A DNA stretch of 64,000 bases from Bacteroidota bacterium (lineage in GTDB: Bacteria > Bacteroidota > Rhodothermia > Rhodothermales > UBA10348), in NCBI GenBank assembly GCA_029262855.1, contig JAJCYP010000106.1, forward strand, positions 34,867 through 98,866, in the 5' to 3' direction. Positions 1 through 9,541 of the stretch are shown here, piece by piece. How positions within the stretch are numbered: position 1 is the stretch's first letter; every line of letters begins with the position of its first letter. Under the pieces are notes generated by a model. That model searched no databases. It saw only the letters and a list, made by a program, of their open reading frames with translations, and was not told where the DNA came from. Both the position numbers and the translations under genes were made by a program.

Positions 1-363
1 GCCTTCGGGCACGGTCTCGGCCACCTCTTCGAGCGAGGTGGATGCTGCGGTGCTCAGAATCTGGATCGTGTTTGCCGCCGCGGCGGCGCGCGCGACCCCG
101 AGTTCGCCGTCCGGATGAGCCAAAAGATTGAACGAGCAGGGAGCGGTCAAAATGGGCATCGAGACGCGCTGACCCAGTAGGCGGGCCGATGTGTCGATAG
201 TAGTGACGTCGCGGAGGGCGCGGGGCACCAGCCCGACTCTGGACCAATCGGACTCATTGGCGCGGAGCGTCTCCTCATCTTCGGATCCGCCCGCATAGTA
301 GTCGGCCACCATGGGGTCCAGATTCTGCTTCGCTTTGTCCCGGTAGTACTTCGTGCTGGGCAT
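1..363 (-). CDS. FMN-dependent alpha-hydroxy-acid oxidizing protein (L-lactate dehydrogenase/glycolate oxidase family), N-terminal part, truncated by window edge
   Basis: Reverse complement from ATG at 363 gives MPSTKYYRDKAKQNLDPMVADYYAGGSEDEETLRANESDWSRVGLVPRALRDVTTIDTSARLLGQRVSMPILTAPCSFNLLAHPDGELGVARAAAAANTIQILSTAASTSLEEVAE; typical N-terminus of the family. Absent from the supplied ORF track because it is open at the edge. Confidence 0.85.
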   Translation of the reverse strand, partial: MPSTKYYRDKAKQNLDPMVADYYAGGSEDEETLRANESDWSRVGLVPRALRDVTTIDTSARLLGQRVSMPILTAPCSFNLLAHPDGELGVARAAAAANTIQILSTAASTSLEEVAETVPEG

Positions 364-550
364 GGGCGCTGGGGTCGTGCGCTGTTGTTATGCATTGGGG
401 TCGCGCCGGCGCGTGCAGACACCGCCAGCGGGGAACGCCAAGGTATGATGTCGCAGGAAGAAACCCCTGTTTCACAACCGGATGTTGCGCGCTTCGGTCT
501 GCAATGGGTAATGTTGGCGAAACCGTTTCCCCCTCAAACACACCGCAATA

Positions 551-967
551 ATGATGGAACCCAACCTTTTGGCCGTCCTCGTCGCCGGTCTCGTACCCAT
601 GGCCGTCGGCTTCCTCTGGTACGGACCAATCTTCGGCAAGAAATGGATGGCCTACGTCGGCAAGACCGAGGAAGAGCTGCAGGCTGAGATGAATCCGATG
701 AAGACCTACGGCGTGACCGTCGTCATGTCGATCCTGACCGCCTACGTCTTTTCACACGTGCTTATCGCCTTCGCCTCGGCCACCGGCGAGACCGGCCTCA
801 TGGCCGGCCTGCAAGGTGGCTTCTGGATGTGGCTCGGATTCGTCTTCACCACCCAGTGGAACAACGTCGGATTCGAGGGAAAGGAAGTTGGCCACTGGCT
901 GCTGGACACGGGCGCGAGCCTGGTGAACCTGCTCATCATGGGCGTGATTCTGTCTCTTTGGGTCTGA
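551..967 (+). CDS. DUF1761-like small membrane protein
   Basis: 138 aa, several TM segments, N-terminal GFLWYGPIFGKKWM motif typical of DUF1761. Confidence 0.75.
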   Translation: MMEPNLLAVLVAGLVPMAVGFLWYGPIFGKKWMAYVGKTEEELQAEMNPMKTYGVTVVMSILTAYVFSHVLIAFASATGETGLMAGLQGGFWMWLGFVFTTQWNNVGFEGKEVGHWLLDTGASLVNLLIMGVILSLWV

Positions 968-989
968 GCGCTCTCTTCCACTGTCGAGC

Positions 990-2321
990 CTAAAACCGTA
1001 ACCTGAAGACCGTCCGCTCGCCCGGCCGGGAGGTGGCGCTGATGGACCCGCCGTGGACCCGCATGATCTCCCGGGAAAGACTCAGGCCGATCCCGGACCC
1101 GTCCTTTTTTGTCGTAAAGAAGGGGACGAAAATCTTGTCGATGGCCTCCTCGACGATTCCGTGGCCGTTGTCCACGACGCGAATCACGGCGTGTGAACGG
1201 GGATCGATGAAGGCCTCCAGTCGAATCTCCGGATCTTCGACGCCCGTGAAAGCCTGAGCGGCATTCTTGAGCAGATTGATCAGGACCTGCTCCACCAATT
1301 GCCGGTCGGCGGTGAGCTGGAGGCTCTTGGGTTCGATGGACTGGACCAGATGGATGCCGCCCGCATCGAGGTCCGGCTCGACCAGCCTTGCCATGTCGGC
1401 GAACAGGGCCTCGACAGGAAAAATTTCGAAGTCGGGAGGCGGGACGCGGGCGAGCCGGCGGTAGTCGTCCACAAACGTCAGCAGCGACTTACTCCGTCGT
1501 GCGATGGTCTGGACGGCCCCGTGGACATCCTCCCGGTTTTCCTCCGAACCTCCCGGCTCGTCAAGCAGGGAGGACACGGTGGACGCCAGGGACGATATCG
1601 GCGCTACCGAGTTCATGATCTCGTGCGTCAGCACACGGGTCAGTTTCCTCCAGGCCTCGACCTCCATTTCGTCAAGTTCACCCTGGATATCCTGGAGCGA
1701 CACCAATTTGAAGAGCACGTCGCGCACCTTGAAGCCGGTAGCATGCACGGAAAGCTGCAGGATGTCGTCTCCGTCGATCACCTTGACCAAGGCCTTCTCG
1801 CCGTACTTCAGGTCGACCAGTGCCTTGACGAGATCAGGACTCAGGTCGGCCAGGTCATTGACGTTCTTGAGCAGCGGCCTACGGAGCAGGCGCTTGGCCG
1901 AGGTGTTGATCAGGTCTACCGATCCGTCCTCGCGAAACGAGAGAAGGCCGATGCCAACGTGCTGCATGACGGTCTCCAGGTAACGGTAGCCCTCTTCCTT
2001 CTCCGCCCGCGCCGTTCGGAAGTCCTCCATGACGGCCCGGAAAGCGCCGCCAAGATCCCGAAACGCCCCGCCGCGACTGAGGGCGCCGAAGCTTTGGGTG
2101 AAGTCCGAGTAGCGAATCGACATGAGCAGCCTAGCCAGGTCCCGAGCCGTCGCCTCCATGTAGCGAACGATCGCGACCCCCTGGTAGAGCGCGAACAACC
2201 CGATCACAAACGCCCCGGCCCACGACCCAGGACCGAGCAGGAGGTACACGAACCCCGCGAGAGTCAGCCCGAGGGCGCTCACGCGAATGACAACCTGAAC
2301 CCTGAATCGGCGAAAAATCAC
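990..2321 (-). CDS. NtrY-like sensor histidine kinase
   Basis: Two N-terminal TM helices, H-box LTHEIMNSVAPISSLA, N-box LINLLKNAAQAF, G-boxes DNGHGI and GSGIGLSLS. Confidence 0.9.
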   Translation of the reverse strand: MIFRRFRVQVVIRVSALGLTLAGFVYLLLGPGSWAGAFVIGLFALYQGVAIVRYMEATARDLARLLMSIRYSDFTQSFGALSRGGAFRDLGGAFRAVMEDFRTARAEKEEGYRYLETVMQHVGIGLLSFREDGSVDLINTSAKRLLRRPLLKNVNDLADLSPDLVKALVDLKYGEKALVKVIDGDDILQLSVHATGFKVRDVLFKLVSLQDIQGELDEMEVEAWRKLTRVLTHEIMNSVAPISSLASTVSSLLDEPGGSEENREDVHGAVQTIARRSKSLLTFVDDYRRLARVPPPDFEIFPVEALFADMARLVEPDLDAGGIHLVQSIEPKSLQLTADRQLVEQVLINLLKNAAQAFTGVEDPEIRLEAFIDPRSHAVIRVVDNGHGIVEEAIDKIFVPFFTTKKDGSGIGLSLSREIMRVHGGSISATSRPGERTVFRLRF

Positions 2322-3709
2322 AGGCCGTACTTGTCCAGGCGCCGGTAGAGCGAGGCGCGTGTGAGTCCCAGTTCCTCCGCCGCCTGGCTGATGTTGCCTC
2401 CCTGCTTCTCGAGGGCGCGACGGATCACCGTCTTTTCTACCGCCGCCAGGTCGTAGGTGTCGAACACAAAGCCGTCATAGGACTCGTCGATCTCATGCTC
2501 GCCGGTAAAGAAGAAGTCCTCGGGCTGGAGCACTGCCGACTCGGTCATGATCATGGCGCGCTCTATCATGTGCTGAAGTTCGCGGACGTTTCCAGGCCAG
2601 CGGTATTTCTCGAGTTTTGCCAGGGCCCCCGAACTGCAACCCCGGATGTTCTTCTGATATTTCTGGCGGTACTGGTCCAGGAAGAAGTCCACCAGGAGCG
2701 GAATGTCCGCAACGCGCTCGCGCAGCGGAGGCAACCGGATTTCGATGGTGTTGATGCGGTACAGGAGATCCTGGCGAAATGTCTTTCCACGCACCATCTC
2801 ATAAATGGGCATGTTGGTGGCGCAGATCAGGCGAACGTCGAACGGAATCGCCTTGTTTGAGCCGACGCGAATGATCTCGCGGCGTTGCAAGGCGGTAAGC
2901 AGCTTGGCCTGAAGGGGGGCCGAGAGGTTGCCGATTTCGTCCAGAAACAGCGAGCCACCAGAGGCCACTTCGAACCGGCCCGCCCTGTGCTCGCGGGCAT
3001 CGGTGAAGGCGCCCTTGGTGTGGCCGAACAGTTCGCTCTCGAACAGAGATTCTGCGATGGCCGCCATGTCGACGGTGACAAAAACCTCGTCCTTTCGCAG
3101 TGAAGCCCGGTGCAGCGCGCGCGCTACCAGTTCCTTTCCGGTCCCGTTCTCACCCAGAATGAGGACGTTCGCATCGGTCTCTGCCACCTTGTCGATGGTC
3201 TCGAAGACCCGCTGCATGGTGGGGGCGGCGCCGCCGATGAACTCCTGGTAGGGATGGTCGAGGTCCCTGGCCAGTTGGCGTCCACGGTTCCTCAGCAGTC
3301 CGATCTCCCGGCGTGATTCGCGCAGTCGACTGGCCGATGACAGGGTTCCCAACAGGCGCTCGTTCTGCCAGGGTTTGACCACGAAATCCGTCGCGCCTTC
3401 CTTGATGGCGCGGACGGCCGTGGCGACGTCTCCATACGCCGTGATCATCACCACCACGGCCGACGGATCATACTCCAGGATTTGGCCGAGCCAGTGAATG
3501 CCCTCGCGGCCGCTGGTGACGTCCTGCTTGAAGTTCATGTCCAGGAGGATCAGGTCGTAGTCCTCATTCCGGACGAGGGACGGGATGCGCTCCGGATTCT
3601 TCTCGGTGTGTATACGGGCGGCGTGCTTCTTCAGCAGGAGCTGGAGTGCGTGCAGGACGTCCGCATCGTCGTCTACGATCAACAGGCTGCCGAGGGTGGT
3701 GCTCATCAC
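2318..3709 (-). CDS. NtrC-family sigma-54-dependent response regulator
   Basis: Receiver domain, AAA+ with GENGTGKE Walker A and ELFGHTKGAFTDA (GAFTGA-type) loop, C-terminal Fis-type HTH (GGNISQAAEELGLTRASLYRRLDKYGL); overlaps the kinase by 4 nt. Confidence 0.95.
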   Translation of the reverse strand: MMSTTLGSLLIVDDDADVLHALQLLLKKHAARIHTEKNPERIPSLVRNEDYDLILLDMNFKQDVTSGREGIHWLGQILEYDPSAVVVMITAYGDVATAVRAIKEGATDFVVKPWQNERLLGTLSSASRLRESRREIGLLRNRGRQLARDLDHPYQEFIGGAAPTMQRVFETIDKVAETDANVLILGENGTGKELVARALHRASLRKDEVFVTVDMAAIAESLFESELFGHTKGAFTDAREHRAGRFEVASGGSLFLDEIGNLSAPLQAKLLTALQRREIIRVGSNKAIPFDVRLICATNMPIYEMVRGKTFRQDLLYRINTIEIRLPPLRERVADIPLLVDFFLDQYRQKYQKNIRGCSSGALAKLEKYRWPGNVRELQHMIERAMIMTESAVLQPEDFFFTGEHEIDESYDGFVFDTYDLAAVEKTVIRRALEKQGGNISQAAEELGLTRASLYRRLDKYGL

Positions 3710-3805
3710 TTCATGCTTGGTTCGTCAGGCCTGACCCAAAATCCGTACCGCCGGGATGGGAGGCGCTCTGGACGCGAGGGCCGCGACCGCCAATGTCGGG
3801 CTTGG

Positions 3806-3821
3806 TGTACGAAATCGTACA
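3806..3821. promoter_or_regulatory. Candidate activator site (UAS1), TGTACGA-AA-TCGTACA
   Basis: 7-bp inverted arms; 13/16 identical to the dyad at 3875-3890; between a divergent NtrC-like gene and the operon it probably controls. Confidence 0.6.
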
Positions 3822-3874
3822 GTTTTCGGGCGAAAAAGGAACGGGCCCGAACCTCGTCGGCCAGGCCCAGCCAC

Positions 3875-3890
3875 TGTCCGATATCGGACA
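3875..3890. promoter_or_regulatory. Candidate activator site (UAS2), TGTCCGATATCGGACA
   Basis: Perfect 16-bp palindrome, upstream of the sigma-54 -24/-12 element. Confidence 0.65.
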
Positions 3891-3953
3891 CCCGATGTAC
3901 ACGGACGCGCACTCCGCGATTCAAAATCACCCTTTTTGGCGGCCTTCGCGAAC

Positions 3954-3969
3954 TGGCATATGCCTTGCA
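3954..3969 (+). promoter_or_regulatory. Sigma-54 (-24/-12) promoter, TGGCAT-ATGCC-TTGCA
   Basis: Matches TGGCAY-N5-TTGCW with correct GG/GC spacing; 50 bp upstream of the HlyD-like ATG. Confidence 0.75.
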
Positions 3970-4018
3970 AAGGGGCGGGCGGCTCATAGCCCTTTACTTC
4001 CAAACCCGCACCCGCCGC

Positions 4019-5380
4019 ATGTCCGAAGACCTTCCAGCCAGCTCCGCCTCGATCCTGACGCGGAAGATCGGAGACGGTCCGTCCGGAGGAGGCGCGCCTC
4101 GGCGCGGAGGCGGCTCAACAGGCGAGGGCGCGGATCGCCGAGTCAAGAAACCCGTGTTCACGCCCGGGCGCATTGGCGCTGTGGTGGTCGGCGTGATCAT
4201 CGTACTCCTGTTGGGCTATGCCTTCCGCTCTTCTGTCGGCGGGCAGCGTCTGCGCGTTCAGGCTGAGCGCCTCACGGTTTCGACCGTGGCAATTGGGCCG
4301 TTTCAGGAATACGCTCAGGTCACGGGAAACGTCATGCCTCGCCGCACGGTGTACCTGGATGCGGTCGAGGGGGGGCGGGTCGAAGAGATCTTCGTGCTCG
4401 AGGGCACGCAGGTCGAGGCCGGTGATCCACTGCTTCGCCTCTCGAACAATGACCTGCAGCTTCGCCTGATCAACGCCGATGCGCAGCGGATGGAGCAGAT
4501 CAATCGCGTCCAGGACACGCAATTCCGGATGGAGCAGAACGCGCTCAATCTCAGGCAGCAGATCGCCCAGATGGATTTCAACATCCAGCGATTCGGGAAG
4601 CTGCATCGTCGAAACGTCGAGATGTTCGAGCAGAAACTGATTTCCCAACAGGAGTACGACACCACCAAGGACGAGTATGACTACTGGCTGGCGACGAAGA
4701 GACTGACTCTGGAAGGGTACAGAGCGGACTCCGTGAGGACCGCCAGTCAGCTCGGCCAGATGCAGGCCTCGGTAAACCGGATGAGCGCCAACTTCAATGT
4801 CATCCAGCGCATCCTCGACAACCTGATCGTCCGAGCGCCAATCGCCGGACAACTAACCGCGCTGAATGTGGAGTTCGGAGAGCTCCACAGCTCTGGCTCC
4901 CGCCTCGGCCAGATCGACGAAATCAGTGGATTTCGCATCCGGGCCGGCGTGGACGAATTCTACATCGCCCGTGTCGCAGCCGGACAGTCTGCAACCACTT
5001 TGCCGGTGGCCGGTGTCGAATACCCCATGACAGTCACGCGTGTATACCCTGAGGTTCTGGATGGACGGTTCGAGGTGGATCTTGAGTTTGTGGGTTCTAC
5101 ACCCCCAGACATCCGCCGAGGGCAGACTATACGATTCAGGCTGGAGATGAGCGATTCGGCTGATGCCCTGTTGCTGCCGCGAGGTGGTTTCTTCGAGACC
5201 ACCGGTGGCAGTTGGGTCTTCGTTTTGACCGACGATGGAGAGGCCGTCCGCCGGGATATCCGCGTGGGACGGCAGAACCCCCAATACCTGGAGGTGATGG
5301 AAGGACTACAGGCCGGCGAGCGCGTGATCACCTCGAGCTACAATTCTTTCGGAGACGCAGACCGATTGATCCTGGAATAA
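4019..5380 (+). CDS. HlyD/MacA-type efflux periplasmic adaptor
   Basis: ATG at 4019 gives MSEDLPASSASILTRKIG..., one TM helix (IGAVVVGVIIVLLLGYAF), lipoyl/barrel-sandwich and coiled-coil region. Track ORF start at 3482 is an over-extension. Confidence 0.9.
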   Translation: MSEDLPASSASILTRKIGDGPSGGGAPRRGGGSTGEGADRRVKKPVFTPGRIGAVVVGVIIVLLLGYAFRSSVGGQRLRVQAERLTVSTVAIGPFQEYAQVTGNVMPRRTVYLDAVEGGRVEEIFVLEGTQVEAGDPLLRLSNNDLQLRLINADAQRMEQINRVQDTQFRMEQNALNLRQQIAQMDFNIQRFGKLHRRNVEMFEQKLISQQEYDTTKDEYDYWLATKRLTLEGYRADSVRTASQLGQMQASVNRMSANFNVIQRILDNLIVRAPIAGQLTALNVEFGELHSSGSRLGQIDEISGFRIRAGVDEFYIARVAAGQSATTLPVAGVEYPMTVTRVYPEVLDGRFEVDLEFVGSTPPDIRRGQTIRFRLEMSDSADALLLPRGGFFETTGGSWVFVLTDDGEAVRRDIRVGRQNPQYLEVMEGLQAGERVITSSYNSFGDADRLILE

Positions 5381-5410
5381 TCCGGCCACGAGCCGACAAC
5401 CTGAAGCAAC

Positions 5411-6103
5411 ATGATCAAGACAGAGTCCCTGTCAAAGGCTTACCGGACCGATGAGGTCGAGACCACCGCGTTAAACGGGGTGTCGATTCACATCACCCCC
5501 GGCGAGTTCGTCTCCGTGATGGGTCCATCGGGCTGCGGAAAGTCCACCATGCTGAACATCCTGGGTTTGCTCGACAGTCCGTCTGACGGCAGTTACGTGT
5601 TCAACGGAACCGAGGTCGCGACACTCTCCGAGAGGCAGCGGGCGCAGTTGCGAAAGGGCAACATTGGATTCGTTTTCCAGTCGTTCAATCTAATCGACGA
5701 GCTGACTGTGTACGAGAATGTGGAATTGCCCCTGCTCTACCTGGGCGTTTCGGCCACGGAGCGTAAGGAGCGTGTCGGTGCGGCCCTCGAGCGCACCCAG
5801 ATCATGCACCGGAAGGACCACTTCCCGCAGCAGTTGTCGGGTGGTCAGCAGCAGCGCGTAGCTGTCGCTCGGGCCGTGGTCGCCAATCCGGCGCTGATCC
5901 TCGCCGATGAGCCCACCGGAAATCTGGACTCCACCAACGGGGAGCAGGTGATGAAGCTGTTGACCGAGCTGAACGAGGCCGGTACCACCATCGTGATGGT
6001 CACGCACTCGCCGGCGGATGCCGAATACAGCCACCGAACCATCCATCTGTTCGACGGCCATGTGGTGACGGAGAACTTCATGTCCAAGACCTACGCCGTC
6101 TAG
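5411..6103 (+). CDS. ABC transporter ATP-binding protein (MacB/LolD type)
   Basis: Walker A GPSGCGKST, signature LSGGQQQRVAVARA, Walker [10 protein letters not shown]. Confidence 0.95.
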   Translation: MIKTESLSKAYRTDEVETTALNGVSIHITPGEFVSVMGPSGCGKSTMLNILGLLDSPSDGSYVFNGTEVATLSERQRAQLRKGNIGFVFQSFNLIDELTVYENVELPLLYLGVSATERKERVGAALERTQIMHRKDHFPQQLSGGQQQRVAVARAVVANPALILADEPTGNLDSTNGEQVMKLLTELNEAGTTIVMVTHSPADAEYSHRTIHLFDGHVVTENFMSKTYAV

Positions 6104-6148
6104 GGTATCGAACCGAGGCTCCGGCTGGGGCCCTGCACAGGAGGAGTC

Positions 6149-8560
6149 ATGTTTTCCCATTACCTGAGGCACGCGGCCAGGCTGCTGGCCAAGCAGCGCC
6201 TGCATACGGGCATCAATGTCCTTGGCCTGGCGACAGCGCTTGGCCTCTGTGCCATCATCGCGGTGTTCATCAAGTATGAGCACAGCTACGATGCATGGCA
6301 CGAAAACCTGGACCGCATCTACCGGGTGGATCGGGTTGATCTCAATCCAGACGGAAGCGTGGATGGCCACAGTCCAGCACATCCGTTCCAATTGGCGGGA
6401 GCCCTGGAGCGGGATCATCCGGATATCCAGGAGACGGTTCGTTTCAACGACACCGATGTCGTGTTTCGCATTGATGGCGCACTCCACCAGGAGGATGTCC
6501 TGTTTGCCGATGCGTCCTTCTTCGATGTGTTCACCTATCAATCGGTCTACGGCGATCTACGGACGTCACTCCAGGACCCGGCCTCCGTCGTCCTCACCGA
6601 GTCCGCGGCCGATCGCCTCCTCGGTCCCGGGAATCCAATCGGTCGCAGCCTCCAGGTCAGGTACACCGACAGCTTTCACGAAGTCGTGGTGACAGCCGTG
6701 ATCGCCGATCCCCTCCCGAATACGAACATCCCGTTCGAGGTGATGATGTCCTTCGAGCGCCTGCCGCTGGTGTACGAATGGGTTGCAGAGCGGGTGGACA
6801 GTTGGCGGCATTCGTCTTTTCCGGTCTATGTGCTCCTTCGTGAGGGGGCCAACCTGGCATCCGCGACGGAGACCATCGAATCGCTGCGGGTTCAGTACTA
6901 TCCCGACATGGCGTCCCGTGGGCGGGAGCAGGGATGGTGGACCGGGGAGGGAGAGCCGGCGACCTACGCACTCATCCCGCTGAGCGACCTCCATCTGAGA
7001 AGCGATGTGCCGGGCGGGTTCGTTGCGACGAGCGATCCATCCTACTCCTGGATTCTCTTTGGCATCGGCCTCCTGATCCTCGTACTCGCGTGCATCAACT
7101 TCACGCTGCTGACGATGGGGAAGAGCGCCGTGCGGGCCGAAGAGATCGGAGTCCGAAAGGCCCTCGGCGCCGGCCGGTGGGAGATCATGACCCAGTTCGG
7201 CGGTGAGTCCTTGCTCATGGCGCTGCTGGGACTCGCCGGAGGGCTCCTTTTGGCCGGTCTGCTCCTGCCCGTGGCCAATTCCATTACGGGTAGCGAGCTC
7301 GACCTGCTGGGCGAACCTGGAGTCTTGGTTGTGATTGCGGCCGTCGCCCTGCTCAGTGGCCTGGCCGCCGGGAGCTATCCCGCGCTGATGATCTCTCGCC
7401 ACAGGCCCACCGAGGCCTTGTCGGGCCGATTCAGCATGGGGTCGTCCAGTGCGATCACCCGCGGCCTCCTGATCACGCAGTTCGCCGCCTCGGTGGCCCT
7501 GATCGCTGGAGCCCTGGTCATGCAGGCACAGATTCGGTTCCTTCAGGAGCAGGACAAAGGGTATGACCCCTCCAACATCATCGTGGTCTCAACCAATGGG
7601 ACCGATGAGTTCCGGCTGATCCGGCACCTTCGCGATCGACTGGGTCCCCAACCCGGGGTTCTCGGCGTTTCCGGGATGTCGCTCTCGCTCAATCGGGGCT
7701 ATTCGTCTTCCGTGTGGATGGCCGGCGATGTTGAGCGGCGTGCCTTCGTCTACAACGTGGCCCCGGACCTGCCGGAATTTCTTGGAATGGACATGCTGTC
7801 CGGCCGGGGTTTCGACTCGGCCCGGGCCACAGACTCGACGAACGCCGTGATCGTCAACGAGGCCTTTGCCCGTGACTGGGGCTGGACACCCGAGGAAGCA
7901 GTGGGCCAGCTCGTAGCCGAATACGGAGACGAACCCGAGATCATCGGCGTAGTCCGCGACATGAACTTTCGGTCGCTGCACGAGGAGGTGGAGCCCATGA
8001 TGCTGACCCAGAGCGAGGGTTGGCTGAGCCATGCGCTCGTCCGTGCCTCATCGGCGGGGACGCCGCAGGTCCTCGCCTCGCTGCAGGAGGCCTGGGGCGA
8101 GTTCACGGCCGACGCACCGCTGCAATACACGTTTCTGGATGACGATGTCGCACTCGCCTACGAGGAGGATCGACGCTGGGCACGCATTATCGGCATCTCG
8201 GCGTCGCTGGCCATCTTGGTTGCCTGCATGGGGCTCTTCGGCCTTGCGGCGCTCACCGTGAGCAGGAGGACCAAAGAAATCGGGATCCGCAAGGTGCTCG
8301 GAGCGAGTGTGCAGAGTGTGATGCTGCTGGTGTCGCGCGAGTTCGCAATTCTGGTAGTTGTCGCCACCCTGATCGGGGCGCCCTTGGCCTATTTCGGCCT
8401 GGGGCGGTGGCTGGACGGTTTCGCTTTCAGGATGGACCTGGCGCCCTGGTGGTTCCTGGCTGCTGGCGCGCTGGTGTTGCTCGTGGCCATGACGACGGTC
8501 GCCTTTCATTCCGTCCGGGCCGCCATTTCCGATCCCGTCAAATCTCTTCGCTACGAGTAG
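6149..8560 (+). CDS. ABC transporter permease (MacB_PCD + two FtsX domains)
   Basis: 803 aa; N-terminal TM + periplasmic core; two FtsX-type segments (EIGVRKALGAGR..., EIGIRKVLGASV...). Confidence 0.9.
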   Translation: MFSHYLRHAARLLAKQRLHTGINVLGLATALGLCAIIAVFIKYEHSYDAWHENLDRIYRVDRVDLNPDGSVDGHSPAHPFQLAGALERDHPDIQETVRFNDTDVVFRIDGALHQEDVLFADASFFDVFTYQSVYGDLRTSLQDPASVVLTESAADRLLGPGNPIGRSLQVRYTDSFHEVVVTAVIADPLPNTNIPFEVMMSFERLPLVYEWVAERVDSWRHSSFPVYVLLREGANLASATETIESLRVQYYPDMASRGREQGWWTGEGEPATYALIPLSDLHLRSDVPGGFVATSDPSYSWILFGIGLLILVLACINFTLLTMGKSAVRAEEIGVRKALGAGRWEIMTQFGGESLLMALLGLAGGLLLAGLLLPVANSITGSELDLLGEPGVLVVIAAVALLSGLAAGSYPALMISRHRPTEALSGRFSMGSSSAITRGLLITQFAASVALIAGALVMQAQIRFLQEQDKGYDPSNIIVVSTNGTDEFRLIRHLRDRLGPQPGVLGVSGMSLSLNRGYSSSVWMAGDVERRAFVYNVAPDLPEFLGMDMLSGRGFDSARATDSTNAVIVNEAFARDWGWTPEEAVGQLVAEYGDEPEIIGVVRDMNFRSLHEEVEPMMLTQSEGWLSHALVRASSAGTPQVLASLQEAWGEFTADAPLQYTFLDDDVALAYEEDRRWARIIGISASLAILVACMGLFGLAALTVSRRTKEIGIRKVLGASVQSVMLLVSREFAILVVVATLIGAPLAYFGLGRWLDGFAFRMDLAPWWFLAAGALVLLVAMTTVAFHSVRAAISDPVKSLRYE

Positions 8561-8563
8561 TCC

Positions 8564-9274
8564 ATGCCCGATTCCATCATCCGCGTACAGAATCTCACCA
8601 AGTCATACGACCATGGGCTGTCGCAGTCCCACGTGGTGCGGCGTGTCAGCCTGGAGGTCCGGCAAGGCGAGTTTCTGTCGATCATGGGCCCGTCCGGTTC
8701 CGGAAAATCGACCCTGCTGCACATTCTGGGCATGCTGGACGAGCCTACCAGCGGGGAGTACTTCTTCCTGGACGAACCGGTGCACCGGCTGAGCAATCGG
8801 CGCAAGACCCAATTGCATCGCGAGAACATCGGATTCGTCTTTCAGGCCTACCATCTGATCGATGACCTGACGGTCTACGAGAATCTGGAGACGCCCCTGC
8901 TCTACCGGAAGATCAAGGGAAGCGAGCGCAAGAGTATCGTGGCCGATGCGCTGGACCGCTTCAACATGGTGGCCAAGAAGGACCTCTTTCCCAGCCAGCT
9001 GTCGGGCGGACAGCAGCAACTGGTGGGCGTAGCGCGCGCCCTCGTCATCCAGCCCAAGATCATTCTCGCCGATGAGCCGACCGGCAATCTGCATTCGTCT
9101 CAGGGCGACCAGATCATGGCAACGCTGAGGCAGCTCAATCAGGAGGACGGCGTGACCATCGTTCAGGTTACGCACAATCAGGACTACGCCAACATCGGCG
9201 ACCGGGTCATCGAACTCCTGGACGGGCGAATTGAACGCGAGTACCGGCCAGAGGCTTCACCAAACATGGACTGA
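8564..9274 (+). CDS. ABC transporter ATP-binding protein (MacB/LolD type), second copy
   Basis: Walker [10 protein letters not shown], signature [14 protein letters not shown], Walker [10 protein letters not shown]. Confidence 0.95.
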   Translation: MPDSIIRVQNLTKSYDHGLSQSHVVRRVSLEVRQGEFLSIMGPSGSGKSTLLHILGMLDEPTSGEYFFLDEPVHRLSNRRKTQLHRENIGFVFQAYHLIDDLTVYENLETPLLYRKIKGSERKSIVADALDRFNMVAKKDLFPSQLSGGQQQLVGVARALVIQPKIILADEPTGNLHSSQGDQIMATLRQLNQEDGVTIVQVTHNQDYANIGDRVIELLDGRIEREYRPEASPNMD

Positions 9275-9277
9275 GTA

Positions 9278-9541
9278 ATGAGCATGATCTGCATCCCCAT
9301 TCCCGATCTGCACAAGCACAAGACCGTCGATCTCGAGATCACGGTAGACGGCGAGAAGCGCGCCCTCACGTACAGGGTGGAATCGTTTCCGTGGCCCGAG
9401 GTCCTCTCGTCCGGTGACAAGGTCGACCTGCTCAGAAGCTACCTGAAGCACGAAACGGGCGAGTGGGAACTGGTGCAGATCGGCCCCCCAGACCGGGAAA
9501 TGGTGCCGATCACATTTCGTAGGGAGGTCGGCCAGTGCTGA
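9278..9541 (+). CDS. 87-aa protein of unknown function inside the ABC operon
   Basis: 3 nt after the upstream stop and overlapping the next permease start by 7 nt; no recognised domain. Confidence 0.7.
   Translation: MSMICIPIPDLHKHKTVDLEITVDGEKRALTYRVESFPWPEVLSSGDKVDLLRSYLKHETGEWELVQIGPPDREMVPITFRREVGQC

Noticed and set aside
3724-3735. GTCAGGCCTGAC 12-bp palindrome near the regulator start
   Set aside because: Short palindrome with no second copy noticed and no link to the TGTNC-N6-GNACA sites; may be chance.
3482-4018. 5' extension of the HlyD-like ORF
   Set aside because: Covers the regulator's 5' end and the promoter region; the translation there is not protein-like.
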